Shown: piece after piece, positions 1 through 10,268 of the stretch | Layout: each line of letters opens with the position of its first letter | How positions within the stretch are numbered: the first letter of the stretch is position 1 | Assembly: GCF_000170915.1 (NCBI RefSeq) | Contig: NZ_ABCT01000003.1 | Coordinates: forward strand, 62,001 to 126,000 | Reading direction: 5' to 3' | Origin: Limnobacter sp. MED105 | Lineage (GTDB): Bacteria > Pseudomonadota > Gammaproteobacteria > Burkholderiales > Burkholderiaceae_B | Length of the DNA stretch: 64,000 nucleotides | Program-made: the position numbers and the translations under genes | Notes under the pieces: generated by a model | Told to the model about the DNA's origin: nothing | Seen by the model: only the letters and a program-made list of their open reading frames with translations | Database searches by the model: none

Positions 1-1
1 C

Positions 2-643
2 CCCTTGCTGGTCGACGTTGACACAGGCTTCGGTTCATCAGCGTTCAACATTGCCCGCACCACCAAAGCCATGATGAAAGCCGGTGCTGCTGCCATGCAC
101 ATTGAAGATCAAGTGGGTGCCAAGCGCTGCGGCCACCGCCCCGGCAAGGCGATTGTGACCCAAGCAGAAATGGTCGACCGCATCAAGGCAGCAGTCGACG
201 CACGCGGTTCAGACGATTTCGTAATCATGGCCCGTACCGACGCGCTGGCCGTGGAAGGTTTGCAATCGGCCATTGACCGGGCTTGCGCCTGCGTGGAAGC
301 TGGTGCTGACATGATTTTCCCGGAAGCCATGACCGAACTGAGCATGTATCAGCAGTTTGTAGATGCGGTGAAGGTGCCTGTGTTGGCCAACATCACCGAG
401 TTCGGCTCAACGCCCCTGTTCACCACCGAAGAATTGAAAGGCGCAGGCGTGGGTCTGGTGTTGTACCCACTAAGCGCATTCCGCGCCATGAACAAGGCAG
501 CACAGAATGTGTATGAAGCAGTTCGCCGTGATGGCACCCAGAAAAATGTACTGGACACCATGCAAACCCGCATGGAGCTGTATGACAGCATTGGCTACCA
601 CGATTTTGAGCAGAAGCTGGATGCCTTGTTTCAGCAGAAATGA
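2..643 (+). CDS. prpB: Methylisocitrate lyase PrpB, 5' end cut off by window edge
   Basis: The enzyme cleaves 2-methylisocitrate to pyruvate and succinate, the last step of the 2-methylcitrate cycle for propionyl-CoA. The reading frame is open from the first base, so the true start lies outside the window. About 213 residues are visible of a protein that is usually near 295. The visible part begins inside the TIM barrel with VDVDTGFG and continues to KRCGHRPGK, the active-site loop typical of PrpB and isocitrate lyase superfamily members, where the Cys is the catalytic residue. A later stretch, FPEAMTE, also fits the family. prpC follows 57 bp downstream on the same strand, so this is the front of a prp operon. 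Oxaloacetate hydrolases belong to the same superfamily, but the prpC-acnD-prpF context settles the call. Confidence 0.95.
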   Translation, partial: PLLVDVDTGFGSSAFNIARTTKAMMKAGAAAMHIEDQVGAKRCGHRPGKAIVTQAEMVDRIKAAVDARGSDDFVIMARTDALAVEGLQSAIDRACACVEAGADMIFPEAMTELSMYQQFVDAVKVPVLANITEFGSTPLFTTEELKGAGVGLVLYPLSAFRAMNKAAQNVYEAVRRDGTQKNVLDTMQTRMELYDSIGYHDFEQKLDALFQQK

Positions 644-700
644 CTTCAATAAAACAACATAAACAATTGTTATAAAACATTATTTTGACAGGAGACAGAA

Positions 701-1861
701 ATGTCTGAACAACAAACAACAACCCCTGGCTTCAAACCCAAAAAATCAGTCGCACTTTCAGGTACAGCCGCTGGCAACACTGCCCTGTGTACCGTAGGCC
801 GCACAGGCAACGACTTGGCTTACCGTGGTTACGACATTCTGGACTTGGCAACCACCACCGAGTTTGAAGAAATTGCTTACCTGCTGGTGCACGGCAAGCT
901 GCCCACAGTGGCTGAACTGGCTGGCTACAAACTAAAACTGAAGGCATTGCGCGGTATTCCCGCAGGCGTGAAGCAGGCGCTGGAAGCACTGCCCCCTTCA
1001 GCCCACCCCATGGATGTGATGCGCACCGGTGTTTCGGTACTGGGTTGCCTGCAACCTGAAAAAGACGACCACAATCACCCCGGCGCACGCGACATTGCCG
1101 ACAAGCTGATGGCCAGCCTGGGCAGCATGCTGCTGTACTGGTACCACTACAGCCACAACGGCAAGCGCATTGAAGTGGAAACCGACGATGATTCAATTGG
1201 CGGCCACTTCCTGCACTTGCTGCATGGTGAAAAGCCTCGTGACAGCTGGGTTAGCGCCATGCACACCTCGCTGATTCTGTACGCAGAACACGAATTCAAT
1301 GCATCAACATTCACCAGCCGCGTGGTGGCTGGCACGGGTTCTGACATGTATTCCGCCATTTGTGGCGGTATTGGTGCCCTGCGTGGCCCCAAGCATGGCG
1401 GCGCCAATGAAGTGGCCTTCGAAATTCAAAAGCGTTACGACAACCCCGATGAAGCCGAGGCCGACATTCGCGCCCGTGTGGAACGCAAGGAAGTGGTGAT
1501 TGGCTTTGGCCACCCCGTGTACACCGTGAGCGACCCCCGTAACGTGGTGATCAAGAAAGTGGCAGAAGACTTGTCCAAAGAACAGAACAACATGAAGATG
1601 TACAACATTGCTGAACGTCTTGAGAGCACCATGTGGGAAATCAAGAAAATGTTCCCGAACCTGGACTGGTTCAGCGCAGTGAGCTACCACATGATGGGTG
1701 TACCCACCGCCATGTTCACCCCCCTGTTCGTGATTGCCCGTACTTCCGGCTGGAGCGCCCACGTGATCGAGCAGCGCATCGACGGCAAGATTATTCGCCC
1801 AAGCGCCAACTACACAGGCCCGGAAGATCAGAAATTTGTCCCCATCAAGGATCGCAAATAA
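701..1861 (+). CDS. prpC: 2-methylcitrate synthase PrpC
   Basis: It condenses propionyl-CoA with oxaloacetate to give 2-methylcitrate. The protein is 386 residues, the usual length for PrpC and shorter than the roughly 430 residues of hexameric citrate synthases. Citrate-synthase motifs are visible: GPKHGGANE near the first catalytic His, GFGHPVY with the second His, and the C-terminal region around [11 protein letters not shown], which carries the substrate-binding Arg. An AGGAG ribosome site lies 8 bases before the ATG. It sits between prpB and acnD, with acnD starting 3 bp after its stop codon, so translation is probably coupled. The short prpB-prpC gap is AT-rich and contains the palindrome AACAATTGTT, but I see no convincing promoter there. 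Confidence 0.97.
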   Translation: MSEQQTTTPGFKPKKSVALSGTAAGNTALCTVGRTGNDLAYRGYDILDLATTTEFEEIAYLLVHGKLPTVAELAGYKLKLKALRGIPAGVKQALEALPPSAHPMDVMRTGVSVLGCLQPEKDDHNHPGARDIADKLMASLGSMLLYWYHYSHNGKRIEVETDDDSIGGHFLHLLHGEKPRDSWVSAMHTSLILYAEHEFNASTFTSRVVAGTGSDMYSAICGGIGALRGPKHGGANEVAFEIQKRYDNPDEAEADIRARVERKEVVIGFGHPVYTVSDPRNVVIKKVAEDLSKEQNNMKMYNIAERLESTMWEIKKMFPNLDWFSAVSYHMMGVPTAMFTPLFVIARTSGWSAHVIEQRIDGKIIRPSANYTGPEDQKFVPIKDRK

Positions 1862-1864
1862 TCT

Positions 1865-4483
1865 ATGAACACTCAATTTCGTAAAAATCTGCCCGGTACC
1901 CAGCTTGATTTCTTCGACGCCCAATCGGCTGTAGATGCAATCGAGCCTGGCGCCTGGGACAAGCTGCCCTACACCAGCAAGGTGTTGGCCGAGCAATTGG
2001 TACGCCGCTGCGAACCTGCTGCGCTGACTGACAGCCTGAAGCAATTGGTGTACCGCAAGCGCGACCTGGACTTTCCCTGGTACCCGGCGCGCGTGGTGTG
2101 CCACGACATTCTGGGCCAAACCGCTTTGGTGGATTTGGCTGGCCTGCGCAATGCAATTGCAGACGAAGGCGGAGACCCATCGCTGGTGAACCCGGTGGTA
2201 CCAACGCAATTGATCGTAGACCATTCACTGGCGGTGGAATGTGGCGGCTTTGATCCCGACGCTTTCCAGAAAAACCGTGACATTGAAGAACGCCGCAACG
2301 AAGACCGTTTTCACTTCATCAACTGGACCAAAACCGCGTTCAAGAATGTGGATGTAATTCCAGCAGGCAACGGCATCATGCACCAAATCAATTTGGAGAA
2401 AATGTCTCCAGTGGTGCAGGTGCGCGATGGTGTAGCTTTTCCCGACACTTGCGTGGGCACAGACAGCCACACACCTCATGTGGATGCGCTGGGCGTGATT
2501 TCAATTGGCGTGGGCGGTCTGGAAGCTGAAACCGTGATGCTGGGCCGTGCATCCATGATGCGCCTGCCCGATATTGTGGGCGTGGAGCTGACTGGCAAGC
2601 GTCAGCCTGGCATTACTGCAACGGACATCGTGCTGGAATTGACTGCGTTTTTGCGCAAGGAACGCGTGGTGGGTGCCTACATTGAATTTTTCGGTGAAGG
2701 TGCCAACAGCCTGACGATTGGTGATCGGGCGACCATCTCGAACATGACCCCGGAATACGGTGCCACCGCCGCGATGTTCTACATCGACGAGCAAACCATC
2801 GACTACCTGAAGTTAACTGGCCGTGAAGACGAGCAAGTGAAGCTGGTGGAACACTACGCCAAACACACTGGCTTGTGGGCCGGCAAAATGACAGGTGCTG
2901 AATACGAGCGTGTGTTGACATTTGATTTAAGCAAAGTGGTACGCAGCATGGCTGGCCCGTCAAACCCGCATGCCCGAGTGGCCACAAGCGATTTGGCAGC
3001 CAAAGGCATTGCAGGCAACCTGGACGCCGCGCGCGCTCAAGAAGCTGAAGGTTTGATGCCCGACGGCGCCGTGATTATTGCTGCCATTACCAGTTGCACC
3101 AACACCAGCAACCCACGCAACGTAGTGGCTGCGGCGCTGTTGGCCCGCAAAGCCAATGAACTGGGCCTGGTGCGAAAGCCCTGGGTAAAGTCATCGTTTG
3201 CACCAGGCTCGAAAGTGGCCGAGCTGTATTTGAAAGACTCAGGCCTGTTGCCTGAACTGGAAAAGCTGGGCTTTGGCATTGTGGCTTTTGCCTGCACCAC
3301 GTGCAACGGCATGAGCGGTGCGCTGGACCCCGCGATTCAGCAAGAGATCATTGATCGCGATTTGTACGCCACCGCTGTGCTTTCCGGCAACCGCAACTTC
3401 GACGGCCGCATCCACCCTTACGCCAAGCAGGCGTTTCTTGCCAGCCCACCGCTGGTGGTGGCTTACGCCATTGCTGGCACCATTCGCTTTGACATCGAAC
3501 GCGATGTGCTGGGCATAGTCGATGGCAAGGAAATTCGCCTGAAAGACCTGTGGCCAAGCGATGAAGAAATTGATGCCATCGTGAATGAATTCGTGAAGCC
3601 TTCGCAGTTCCGCGAAATTTACATTCCCATGTTCGACCTTGGTGCAATTGAAGAAGCCAAAAGCCCGCTGTACGACTGGCGCCCTCAGAGCACCTACATT
3701 CGTCGCCCACCCTATTGGGACACCGAAGGTCAAGGTGCTTTGGCCGCACGACCACGCACGCTGAAAAATATGCGCCCGCTGGCAGTGCTCGGTGACAACA
3801 TCACGACTGATCACCTGAGCCCGTCCAACGCAATCATGATGAACAGCGCAGCTGGTGAATACCTGCACAAAATGGGCCTGCCGGAAGAAGACTTCAACAG
3901 CTACGCCACGCACCGCGGTGATCATTTGACTGCGCAACGCGCCACCTTTGCCAACCCCACTTTGCTGAATGAAATGGTTCGCGATGCAGATGGCAAGGTG
4001 AAAAAAGGTTCGCTGGCTCGCATTGAACCAGAGGGCCAGGTAACACGCATGTGGGAAGCCATTGAAACCTACATGGACCGTGGCCAGCCGCTGATTATTA
4101 TTGCAGGCGCGGACTACGGGCAGGGCTCTTCACGCGACTGGGCCGCCAAAGGCGTTCGCCTGGCTGGTGTGGAAGCGATTATCGCCGAAGGCTTTGAGCG
4201 CATTCACCGCACCAACCTGATTGGCATGGGCACCCTGCCCCTGGAATTCAAGGCTGGCGACACACGCCACACCTACAACATTGACGGCACAGAGGTGTTC
4301 GAAGTGTTGGGTGAACGCAGCCCGCGCGCAACCCTGACTGTGGTCATGACCCGCAAGAATGGCGAGCGTGTCGAGTTTCCAGTGACCTGCCGTTTGGACA
4401 CGGCTGAGGAAGTGTCAATTTACGAAGCTGGCGGCGTGTTGCAGCGTTTTGCACAAGACTTTCTGGAAGGAAAGGCAGCATGA
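1865..4483 (+). CDS. acnD: Fe/S-dependent 2-methylisocitrate dehydratase AcnD
   Basis: AcnD dehydrates 2-methylcitrate to 2-methylaconitate with a 4Fe-4S cluster. It replaces PrpD in bacteria that also carry PrpF. The protein is 872 residues, in the size class of AcnA and AcnD. Cluster-ligand motifs are visible: [10 protein letters not shown] in the middle of the protein and CTTCNGMSG about 70 residues later. The C-terminal swivel domain has [15 protein letters not shown] with the substrate-contacting Ser and Arg. The gene follows prpC with a 3-bp gap and overlaps prpF by 4 bases (ATGA). That context separates it from AcnA, which is encoded separately at 18095-20824. Confidence 0.96.
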   Translation: MNTQFRKNLPGTQLDFFDAQSAVDAIEPGAWDKLPYTSKVLAEQLVRRCEPAALTDSLKQLVYRKRDLDFPWYPARVVCHDILGQTALVDLAGLRNAIADEGGDPSLVNPVVPTQLIVDHSLAVECGGFDPDAFQKNRDIEERRNEDRFHFINWTKTAFKNVDVIPAGNGIMHQINLEKMSPVVQVRDGVAFPDTCVGTDSHTPHVDALGVISIGVGGLEAETVMLGRASMMRLPDIVGVELTGKRQPGITATDIVLELTAFLRKERVVGAYIEFFGEGANSLTIGDRATISNMTPEYGATAAMFYIDEQTIDYLKLTGREDEQVKLVEHYAKHTGLWAGKMTGAEYERVLTFDLSKVVRSMAGPSNPHARVATSDLAAKGIAGNLDAARAQEAEGLMPDGAVIIAAITSCTNTSNPRNVVAAALLARKANELGLVRKPWVKSSFAPGSKVAELYLKDSGLLPELEKLGFGIVAFACTTCNGMSGALDPAIQQEIIDRDLYATAVLSGNRNFDGRIHPYAKQAFLASPPLVVAYAIAGTIRFDIERDVLGIVDGKEIRLKDLWPSDEEIDAIVNEFVKPSQFREIYIPMFDLGAIEEAKSPLYDWRPQSTYIRRPPYWDTEGQGALAARPRTLKNMRPLAVLGDNITTDHLSPSNAIMMNSAAGEYLHKMGLPEEDFNSYATHRGDHLTAQRATFANPTLLNEMVRDADGKVKKGSLARIEPEGQVTRMWEAIETYMDRGQPLIIIAGADYGQGSSRDWAAKGVRLAGVEAIIAEGFERIHRTNLIGMGTLPLEFKAGDTRHTYNIDGTEVFEVLGERSPRATLTVVMTRKNGERVEFPVTCRLDTAEEVSIYEAGGVLQRFAQDFLEGKAA

Positions 4484-5679
4484 GCGTTAAACCCAGCCAG
4501 CAAATAAAAGTACCCGCCACCTACATGCGTGGCGGCACCAGCAAGGGTGTTTTTTTTAGGCTGCAAGACCTGCCAGAGGCATGCCAAAAGCCTGGCGAGG
4601 CACGCGACAAGTTGTTGTTGCGTGTAATCGGCAGCCCCGACCCCTATGGCAAGCAAATTGACGGCATGGGTGGTGCAACTTCCAGCACCAGCAAAACCGT
4701 GATTTTGAGCAAAAGCAGCAAAGCCGATCACGATGTGGACTACCTGTTTGGGCAGGTTTCCATCGACAAGGCTTTTGTGGACTGGAGCGGCAACTGCGGC
4801 AATTTGTCCTCCGCTGTGGGTTCATTCGCAGTGGCCAGTGGTTTGGTCGACCCAACCCGCGTGCCGCAGAACGGCACTTGTGTGGTGCGTATTTGGCAAG
4901 CCAATATTGGCAAAACCATCATCGCTCATGTTCCTATTACCGACGGACTTGTGCAGGAAACCGGCGACTTCGAACTCGACGGTGTTACCTTCCCTGCCGC
5001 GGAAGTTCAGCTGGAGTTTCTGGACCCCGCAGATGAAGGCGAAGGCGATGGTGGTGGAAGCATGTTCCCCACCGGCAATTTGATCGACGACCTGGAAGTA
5101 CCCGGTGTGGGCACACTGAAAGCCACCTTGATCAATGCGGGCATTCCCACAATTTTTGTGAATGCCGACAGCATTGGCTACACGGGCTGCGAGTTGCAAG
5201 ACGACATCAACAGCGACCCCAAGGTACTTGCGATGTTTGAAACCATCCGCGCTCACGGTGCGGTCAAGATGGGCTTGATCAAACACGTGGACGAAGCAGC
5301 CAAACGCCAACACACACCCAAAGTTGCCTTTGTGGCCCCGCCAAAAACCTACAGCAGCTCTAGCGGCAAAGTAGTTGAAGCTGCAGGCGTCGACTTGCTG
5401 GTGCGGGCAATGAGCATGGGCAAATTGCACCATGCCATGATGGGTACTGCAGCGGTGGCAATTGGTACCGCTGCTGCTGTACCAGGCACTTTGGTGAATC
5501 TTGCAGCAGGAGGAACTGAACGTGAAGCCGTTCGTTTTGGTCACCCCAGCGGCACACTGCGTGTGGGTGCGCAGGCTGTACTTGAAAACGGTCAGTGGGC
5601 CGTGAAAAAAGCCATCATGAGCCGCAGTGCGCGCGTATTGATGGAAGGCTGGGTTCGCGTACCCAGCGATACTTTTTAA
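4480..5679 (+). CDS. prpF: 2-methylaconitate cis-trans isomerase PrpF
   Basis: PrpF isomerises the 2-methylaconitate made by AcnD so that an aconitase can rehydrate it to 2-methylisocitrate. The protein is 399 residues, the normal length for this diaminopimelate-epimerase-like fold. Recognisable segments are YMRGGTSKGVFF at the N-terminus, MGGATSSTSKT, and DWSGNCGNLSSAVG, where the Cys belongs to the catalytic region. The start codon overlaps the acnD stop codon (ATGA), which is typical of translational coupling. PrpF is the last gene of the prpB-prpC-acnD-prpF set. A stem-loop lies 36 bp past its stop codon. No prpR-type regulator is inside the window; it may lie upstream of the cut prpB. 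Confidence 0.96.
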   Translation: MSVKPSQQIKVPATYMRGGTSKGVFFRLQDLPEACQKPGEARDKLLLRVIGSPDPYGKQIDGMGGATSSTSKTVILSKSSKADHDVDYLFGQVSIDKAFVDWSGNCGNLSSAVGSFAVASGLVDPTRVPQNGTCVVRIWQANIGKTIIAHVPITDGLVQETGDFELDGVTFPAAEVQLEFLDPADEGEGDGGGSMFPTGNLIDDLEVPGVGTLKATLINAGIPTIFVNADSIGYTGCELQDDINSDPKVLAMFETIRAHGAVKMGLIKHVDEAAKRQHTPKVAFVAPPKTYSSSSGKVVEAAGVDLLVRAMSMGKLHHAMMGTAAVAIGTAAAVPGTLVNLAAGGTEREAVRFGHPSGTLRVGAQAVLENGQWAVKKAIMSRSARVLMEGWVRVPSDTF

Positions 5680-5714
5680 ATAATGGAACCAAGCTGATCA
5701 AGCTTGCCACTACA

Positions 5715-5758
5715 TGCACTTCAGTTTTTTTCGGTGCAATGCCGAGAACTGAAGTGCA
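5715..5758. other. Stem-loop between prpF and the PEPC-like gene
   Basis: A perfect 12-bp inverted repeat has its left arm at 5715-5726 (TGCACTTCAGTT) and its right arm at 5747-5758. The 20-nt loop starts with a T run and has its own small CGG/CCG pair. It lies just after prpF, so it could end or stabilise the prp transcript. There is no T run after the right arm, so it is not a standard intrinsic terminator on the + strand. The rest of the 215-bp gap (5680-5894) shows nothing I recognise. Confidence 0.6.
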
Positions 5759-5894
5759 GCTCCAGAATTTCAAAAACAATATCGACTAGCAACAGAGTGA
5801 GCAAATACTCACACCCCCCTACCCCTCTTTCTGATTACGTCACTCCTCCCTAATTATCCTCATGGCTCCAAAAATTAAAATGGGAGTCCTCACC

Positions 5895-8633
5895 ATGTTT
5901 CGCGCAATTACAAGCCACAGTAGCGCCCAAGTCGCCATGTCTGCAGCCAACAATGCCTTGCGAAGAAGCGGCTCAGGCTCCGCATCGCCCAAGATTGTTG
6001 GTCCATTGGCCAGTAAGCTCAAAGACATTCGACAAAATACACATACGAACTTAAAACTACAGTTACAGAAAAGCTTGTCCCCGATGAAGTTTGAGCAGGC
6101 TGGTGAATTGGCTGAGCAGATTGAAGCGGATGAACCAGATTTCGAGCACCTTCACGCACGTGTAGAGGAATTTGTTCAGAGCAATAAGAATGATCCGGAA
6201 ATAATTGTCAGTGCTCTGAAATATTTGAACAGCCAATTGATGATATTGAGTGCAGCAGAGAGGCATTTAAAAGCCAACGATTCACCTGCCAACCAATCGT
6301 TGATGCACGGGCTAAAAACATTGATCGATCACGCGACTAGCCGTGGAGAATCCATCATTCAAAAACTGTCGAACACCACAATTTCCCCGGTGTTTACTGC
6401 TCACCCTACAAACTTCAACAAACCTCAGGCCAGTGCGGTGGTGCTATCTCAACTTGACGACATTGCAACTCCCCATGGCAATGCGAAAGTGTGTCAGGAA
6501 CTTTGGCAAACTCAAGGTGTACGAGAACTAAAACCCAGTGTGCAAGACGAGGCGAATCAGTTCTCGTCCAATATCAGACATCTGCACAGCTCGGGTCGCA
6601 ACATTCACAAACAGATCAACCAACAACTTTCTGGTTTACCCAACAATTTGAAATTGTCGAAACCTTTGGTTGAAGCGGGCAACTGGGTGGGCGGTGATCG
6701 GGACGGTAATCCAAATATTGATGCCGCCGTATTGAAGGACGTGGTCAAAACCCTGAGCACAGCTGCATTTGATTACTTCGAACAAAAAATAGGCAAAGAG
6801 AAAACAACTCAACCAGGCAGCCTAGGTAACCTGCTTAGTAAGGCTGGGCATTCGGAATCTCTTGGTTTAATTCGGGAGAAACTTGCACGAACCCGAGCGC
6901 ATTTGGTGGGCGAAGGCCCTCTACCTATTCAAGGCGATCTATACCTGAATGCGAACGAATTGCTGCACGATCTGGAATCATTGAATATTGGCAATTTGGA
7001 TACTGACGACAAAAGAATTGTTCAAGAGAAACTGGATTTGCTGAAACTGGACGCAGACAGCATTGGCTTTCACGGCGCCAGCACCGACATACGCCAAAAC
7101 AGCGCCATGAATGAGAAAACCGTCGGTGAGTTGTTGAGAAGATCGGGTGGCCCCCGCAATTATGAAAGCCTGGGAGAACTTGAAAAACAAACACTGCTAA
7201 CCCACCTGCTGCTTGATACCAGCAAAACTGTGCTGAACGATGCGCCAATCGATGGTCAAATCGACAATCCTGAATTTGATCGAGAAATCGCATTGATCAA
7301 AAGTTACAAAACCATTCATGACAGCTACGGGCCACAGGCACTGAAAAACTGCATCACAGCCAACACTGAAACCTTGAGTGACATGCTTGAGGTGATGTTA
7401 CTACTCAAGCATGCGGGCCTGGCCGATGGTGATGGGGTCAAGATGAATGTAGTTCCCCTGATAGAAACAGTGGATGATTTACACAATGGCCCAACCATTC
7501 TGAACAGCATGCTGAATCACCCTTGGTACCGACAAGCACTTCAAGCCAGCGGGAATCAACAACAAATCATGGTGGGCTATTCCGACAGCAACCGCTTGGA
7601 CGGACCGCTCGCCTCCAGTTGGGCGGTGTATGAAGGTACAGCCAAAATGCTTGAAGTAGCAAAACAGAATGGTGTGAAATTGCATGTATTTCATGGTCGA
7701 GGCGGCACTGAGGCCAGGGGATCGGGCGATTCATATGCACAGGAAATTAAATCAGGCAACGGCGCCAGCTTGCTGACTGGCATGCGGCAAACCGAGCAAG
7801 GTGAAGAAGTACCTGCCAAATTCGGCACCAAAATAATCTCACAATCCAACCTTGCAGACATGGTGGGATCCACGCTTGAAACCATGGCAACAGGCCCAGA
7901 CCAACAGCTTGCAAAATATGCCAACACCATGGAATTACTAGCCCAACACGCTCGCGACAGCTATCAAAGCCTTTACACCAATCCCGAGCTTCCTCAATTT
8001 TTTCAACGCAGCACACCCATTGAATTTGTGGGCAAATCCAATGCAGGCAGCCGCCCGGCCTCACGTGCAAATTCAGCAGAAGGCAGCCTTGTTCTTGACA
8101 AGCTTCGAGCCATTCCGTGGGTGGGCGCCTGGTATCAATCTGGAAGCGCTATGCCTGCATTCTTTGGTACTGGCAGTGCACTAAAAAACTTTGTCGATCA
8201 ATCAACTGATACAAACACCACACCCGCACAACGAACCGAGCAACTTCAAACCATGTACAGGGAATGGCCTTTCTTCAAAAGCTTTGTCGACAGAACCGCC
8301 ACGGCCCTGCAAAAAGCTGACATGCAAATTGCGCAACAATATGCCAAATTGGCACCTGCTAAATCGCAAGGCGTATTTGAGAAAATCAAGAATGAGTACG
8401 AACTGACCAAAGAAATGATCTTGAACATCAAACAAACCAACGATTTGATGGATCACAATCCCGTCGATGCGGAAATACTGACTGTAAAGAAACCATTGAC
8501 CCAAGCTGCACATGCCATGCAAATTGGATTACTCAAGGCCCACCAGCAGGCGGGCCCCGAGATTCAAAACAAGCTGGTTGAACCCATTGTCATGTCCATG
8601 CAGGCAATCTCCAGTTCCAACCGATTTGGTTAA
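5895..8633 (+). CDS. Divergent phosphoenolpyruvate carboxylase homologue
   Basis: It is homologous along most of its length to PEP carboxylase, which adds bicarbonate to PEP to form oxaloacetate. I chose ATG 5895 because GGGAG lies 8 bases upstream; this gives 912 residues, a normal length. An upstream in-frame ATG at 5862 lacks a ribosome site. Family landmarks in order are TAHPT, VGGDRDGNPN, a DIRQNS segment, PLIETVDDL (metal-ligand Glu), GYSDSN, FHGRGGTEARGSG, GSRPASR, LRAIPW and WPFF. The catalytic His and Arg positions are kept. Several near-invariant positions differ: the Lys after GYSDS is Arg, the Gly-rich loop has Glu-Ala and Ser where Val-Gly and Gly are usual, TAHPTE is TAHPTN, and the C-terminus ends SSNRFG in place of the usual RNTG tail. 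The N-terminus is Ser/Ala-rich. It may be an active but altered paralogue or have a new role. Confidence 0.8.
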   Translation: MFRAITSHSSAQVAMSAANNALRRSGSGSASPKIVGPLASKLKDIRQNTHTNLKLQLQKSLSPMKFEQAGELAEQIEADEPDFEHLHARVEEFVQSNKNDPEIIVSALKYLNSQLMILSAAERHLKANDSPANQSLMHGLKTLIDHATSRGESIIQKLSNTTISPVFTAHPTNFNKPQASAVVLSQLDDIATPHGNAKVCQELWQTQGVRELKPSVQDEANQFSSNIRHLHSSGRNIHKQINQQLSGLPNNLKLSKPLVEAGNWVGGDRDGNPNIDAAVLKDVVKTLSTAAFDYFEQKIGKEKTTQPGSLGNLLSKAGHSESLGLIREKLARTRAHLVGEGPLPIQGDLYLNANELLHDLESLNIGNLDTDDKRIVQEKLDLLKLDADSIGFHGASTDIRQNSAMNEKTVGELLRRSGGPRNYESLGELEKQTLLTHLLLDTSKTVLNDAPIDGQIDNPEFDREIALIKSYKTIHDSYGPQALKNCITANTETLSDMLEVMLLLKHAGLADGDGVKMNVVPLIETVDDLHNGPTILNSMLNHPWYRQALQASGNQQQIMVGYSDSNRLDGPLASSWAVYEGTAKMLEVAKQNGVKLHVFHGRGGTEARGSGDSYAQEIKSGNGASLLTGMRQTEQGEEVPAKFGTKIISQSNLADMVGSTLETMATGPDQQLAKYANTMELLAQHARDSYQSLYTNPELPQFFQRSTPIEFVGKSNAGSRPASRANSAEGSLVLDKLRAIPWVGAWYQSGSAMPAFFGTGSALKNFVDQSTDTNTTPAQRTEQLQTMYREWPFFKSFVDRTATALQKADMQIAQQYAKLAPAKSQGVFEKIKNEYELTKEMILNIKQTNDLMDHNPVDAEILTVKKPLTQAAHAMQIGLLKAHQQAGPEIQNKLVEPIVMSMQAISSSNRFG

Positions 8634-10135
8634 CTGGCATTACCGGCATGAATGGGTGGGCGTTTGCCTGCCCAAGGCTTGGCTTGTTCTAACTGAGCTG
8701 CCAGGTTGAATAAAACATGCTCTTCACCAAAACGCCCAGTGAACATCATACCCACTGGAAGGCCTTGCGCATTCCAGTGCAAAGGCACACTCATGGACGG
8801 TTGTCCCGTGACGTTTGCAGGCATGGTTTGAGAACAATATTGATACACGCGCCGCCCTGCCTTCAGTACGAAATCCTTCTGCTTGGCGATGAAACCAATG
8901 GGCAAGTAGCTAAGTGCCTTCAATTCAATCATTTCTTGCGAAGTCGGGCGAAGTCCGCCCACTGCGATCGGTAACTCACCCAACGTACTGGTCAATAGTG
9001 CGTCGTAGGGCTCAAAAAATGTCATCCACTGGCGAGAGAACTGGGCCATGGTCCATACTGCATTGGCTACATCGCCTCCGTTAAAACTACGGCCCAATTT
9101 CATCAAGGCCCAAGTGCGCGCTTCAAAATCCGACGCCTTGCCTTTTCTTCCCAATATGCGCTCCCCTTCTTTCAGCGTTGCGGCCATTTCTGAACACACC
9201 AACACGGTGTAAGCGTATATAAATTCTTCCTTGTTGATGGGCAAACGTACTTCCTCACAGGTGTGGCCCAAACTTTCAAGCAACTTCACTGTTTCAAGCA
9301 CGCCTTCCTGACAATCCGCATGCAGGGAATCGCCCAAAGCGGGGTCGAGTGAATATGCAATTTTCAGCTTTTTTGGTTTTGCCTCAACAGCCGCCGCGTA
9401 AGTTTTTGCAGGCGGCGCAATGCGCAGTAACTGACCTGGGTAATTGCCATGCAAACAATCCAGCATGTGTGCGGAATCCCGCACAGTGCGAGACACCACA
9501 TGCTCAGCAATGAATCCGAACCAGCCGTCAGCCTGATCCGGACCCGATGGTACGCGCCCACGAGTGGGCTTCAAGCCAAACAAACCTGTACACGACGCAG
9601 GCACCCGAATTGAACCACCACCATCGCTTGCACTCGCCATGGGCACAATACCCGCAGCCACGGCTGATGAGGCACCGCCACTGGAACCGCCAGGGCTGCG
9701 CAGAGGATCCCACGGGTTGCGGCATGGTCCGGTCAATTCCGGTTCGGTGGATGGCGTAATGCCAAACTCTGGTGTGGCGGTTTTGCCAAAAATGTTCAGC
9801 CCCGCCCGCTTGAAACGCTTTACATATTCAGAGTCTTCGGAGGGCACAAAGCCTTTGTAAAAACGACTCCCGCAACTCATCTCAACTCCGGCATAACTGG
9901 CAATCAAGTCTTTCAACAAGAATGGCACACCTGCAAAGGGTCCCTCTACTGACTCTTTGGCGCGAGCACGGGCAATGTCGTACATGGGACGAATCACCGC
10001 ATTAATTCGCGGGTTGACCTTTTCCGTGCGTGAGATGCTCTCCTCAAGCAATTCGGCTGCACTCACCTCGCCTTTGTTGATCAACTCGGCAAGACCAAGG
10101 GCGTCGAACTGGTCATATTCTTTGAAACCTGCCAT
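8630..10135 (-). CDS. Amidase signature family hydrolase
   Basis: The protein belongs to the amidase signature family, which hydrolyses carboxamides; the substrate cannot be told from sequence. The Ser-Ser-Lys triad is visible: Lys in FLLKDL, the cis-Ser in the signature [11 protein letters not shown], and the nucleophile Ser in [12 protein letters not shown] chose the ATG at 10135 (501 residues) because GGAG lies upstream with an 11-base spacer; an in-frame ATG at 10168 has no ribosome site. It does not look like GatA, because no gatB or gatC is nearby and the C-terminal half fits stand-alone amidases. Its stop codon overlaps the end of the convergent PEPC-like gene by 4 bases. No signal peptide is evident, so it is probably cytoplasmic. 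Confidence 0.9.
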   Translation of the reverse strand: MAGFKEYDQFDALGLAELINKGEVSAAELLEESISRTEKVNPRINAVIRPMYDIARARAKESVEGPFAGVPFLLKDLIASYAGVEMSCGSRFYKGFVPSEDSEYVKRFKRAGLNIFGKTATPEFGITPSTEPELTGPCRNPWDPLRSPGGSSGGASSAVAAGIVPMASASDGGGSIRVPASCTGLFGLKPTRGRVPSGPDQADGWFGFIAEHVVSRTVRDSAHMLDCLHGNYPGQLLRIAPPAKTYAAAVEAKPKKLKIAYSLDPALGDSLHADCQEGVLETVKLLESLGHTCEEVRLPINKEEFIYAYTVLVCSEMAATLKEGERILGRKGKASDFEARTWALMKLGRSFNGGDVANAVWTMAQFSRQWMTFFEPYDALLTSTLGELPIAVGGLRPTSQEMIELKALSYLPIGFIAKQKDFVLKAGRRVYQYCSQTMPANVTGQPSMSVPLHWNAQGLPVGMMFTGRFGEEHVLFNLAAQLEQAKPWAGKRPPIHAGNAS

Positions 10136-10268
10136 TTTTATTGTGTCTCCGAAAAACTGGGGGGTCATGAATGTAAGTGAATATCTTACCCCACTCAGGT
10201 AATACCCACCCTGATTAGAAACAGGAAGAATAAGGCATCCGAAACTTTAATTGCTTTGGCTGCACGAC

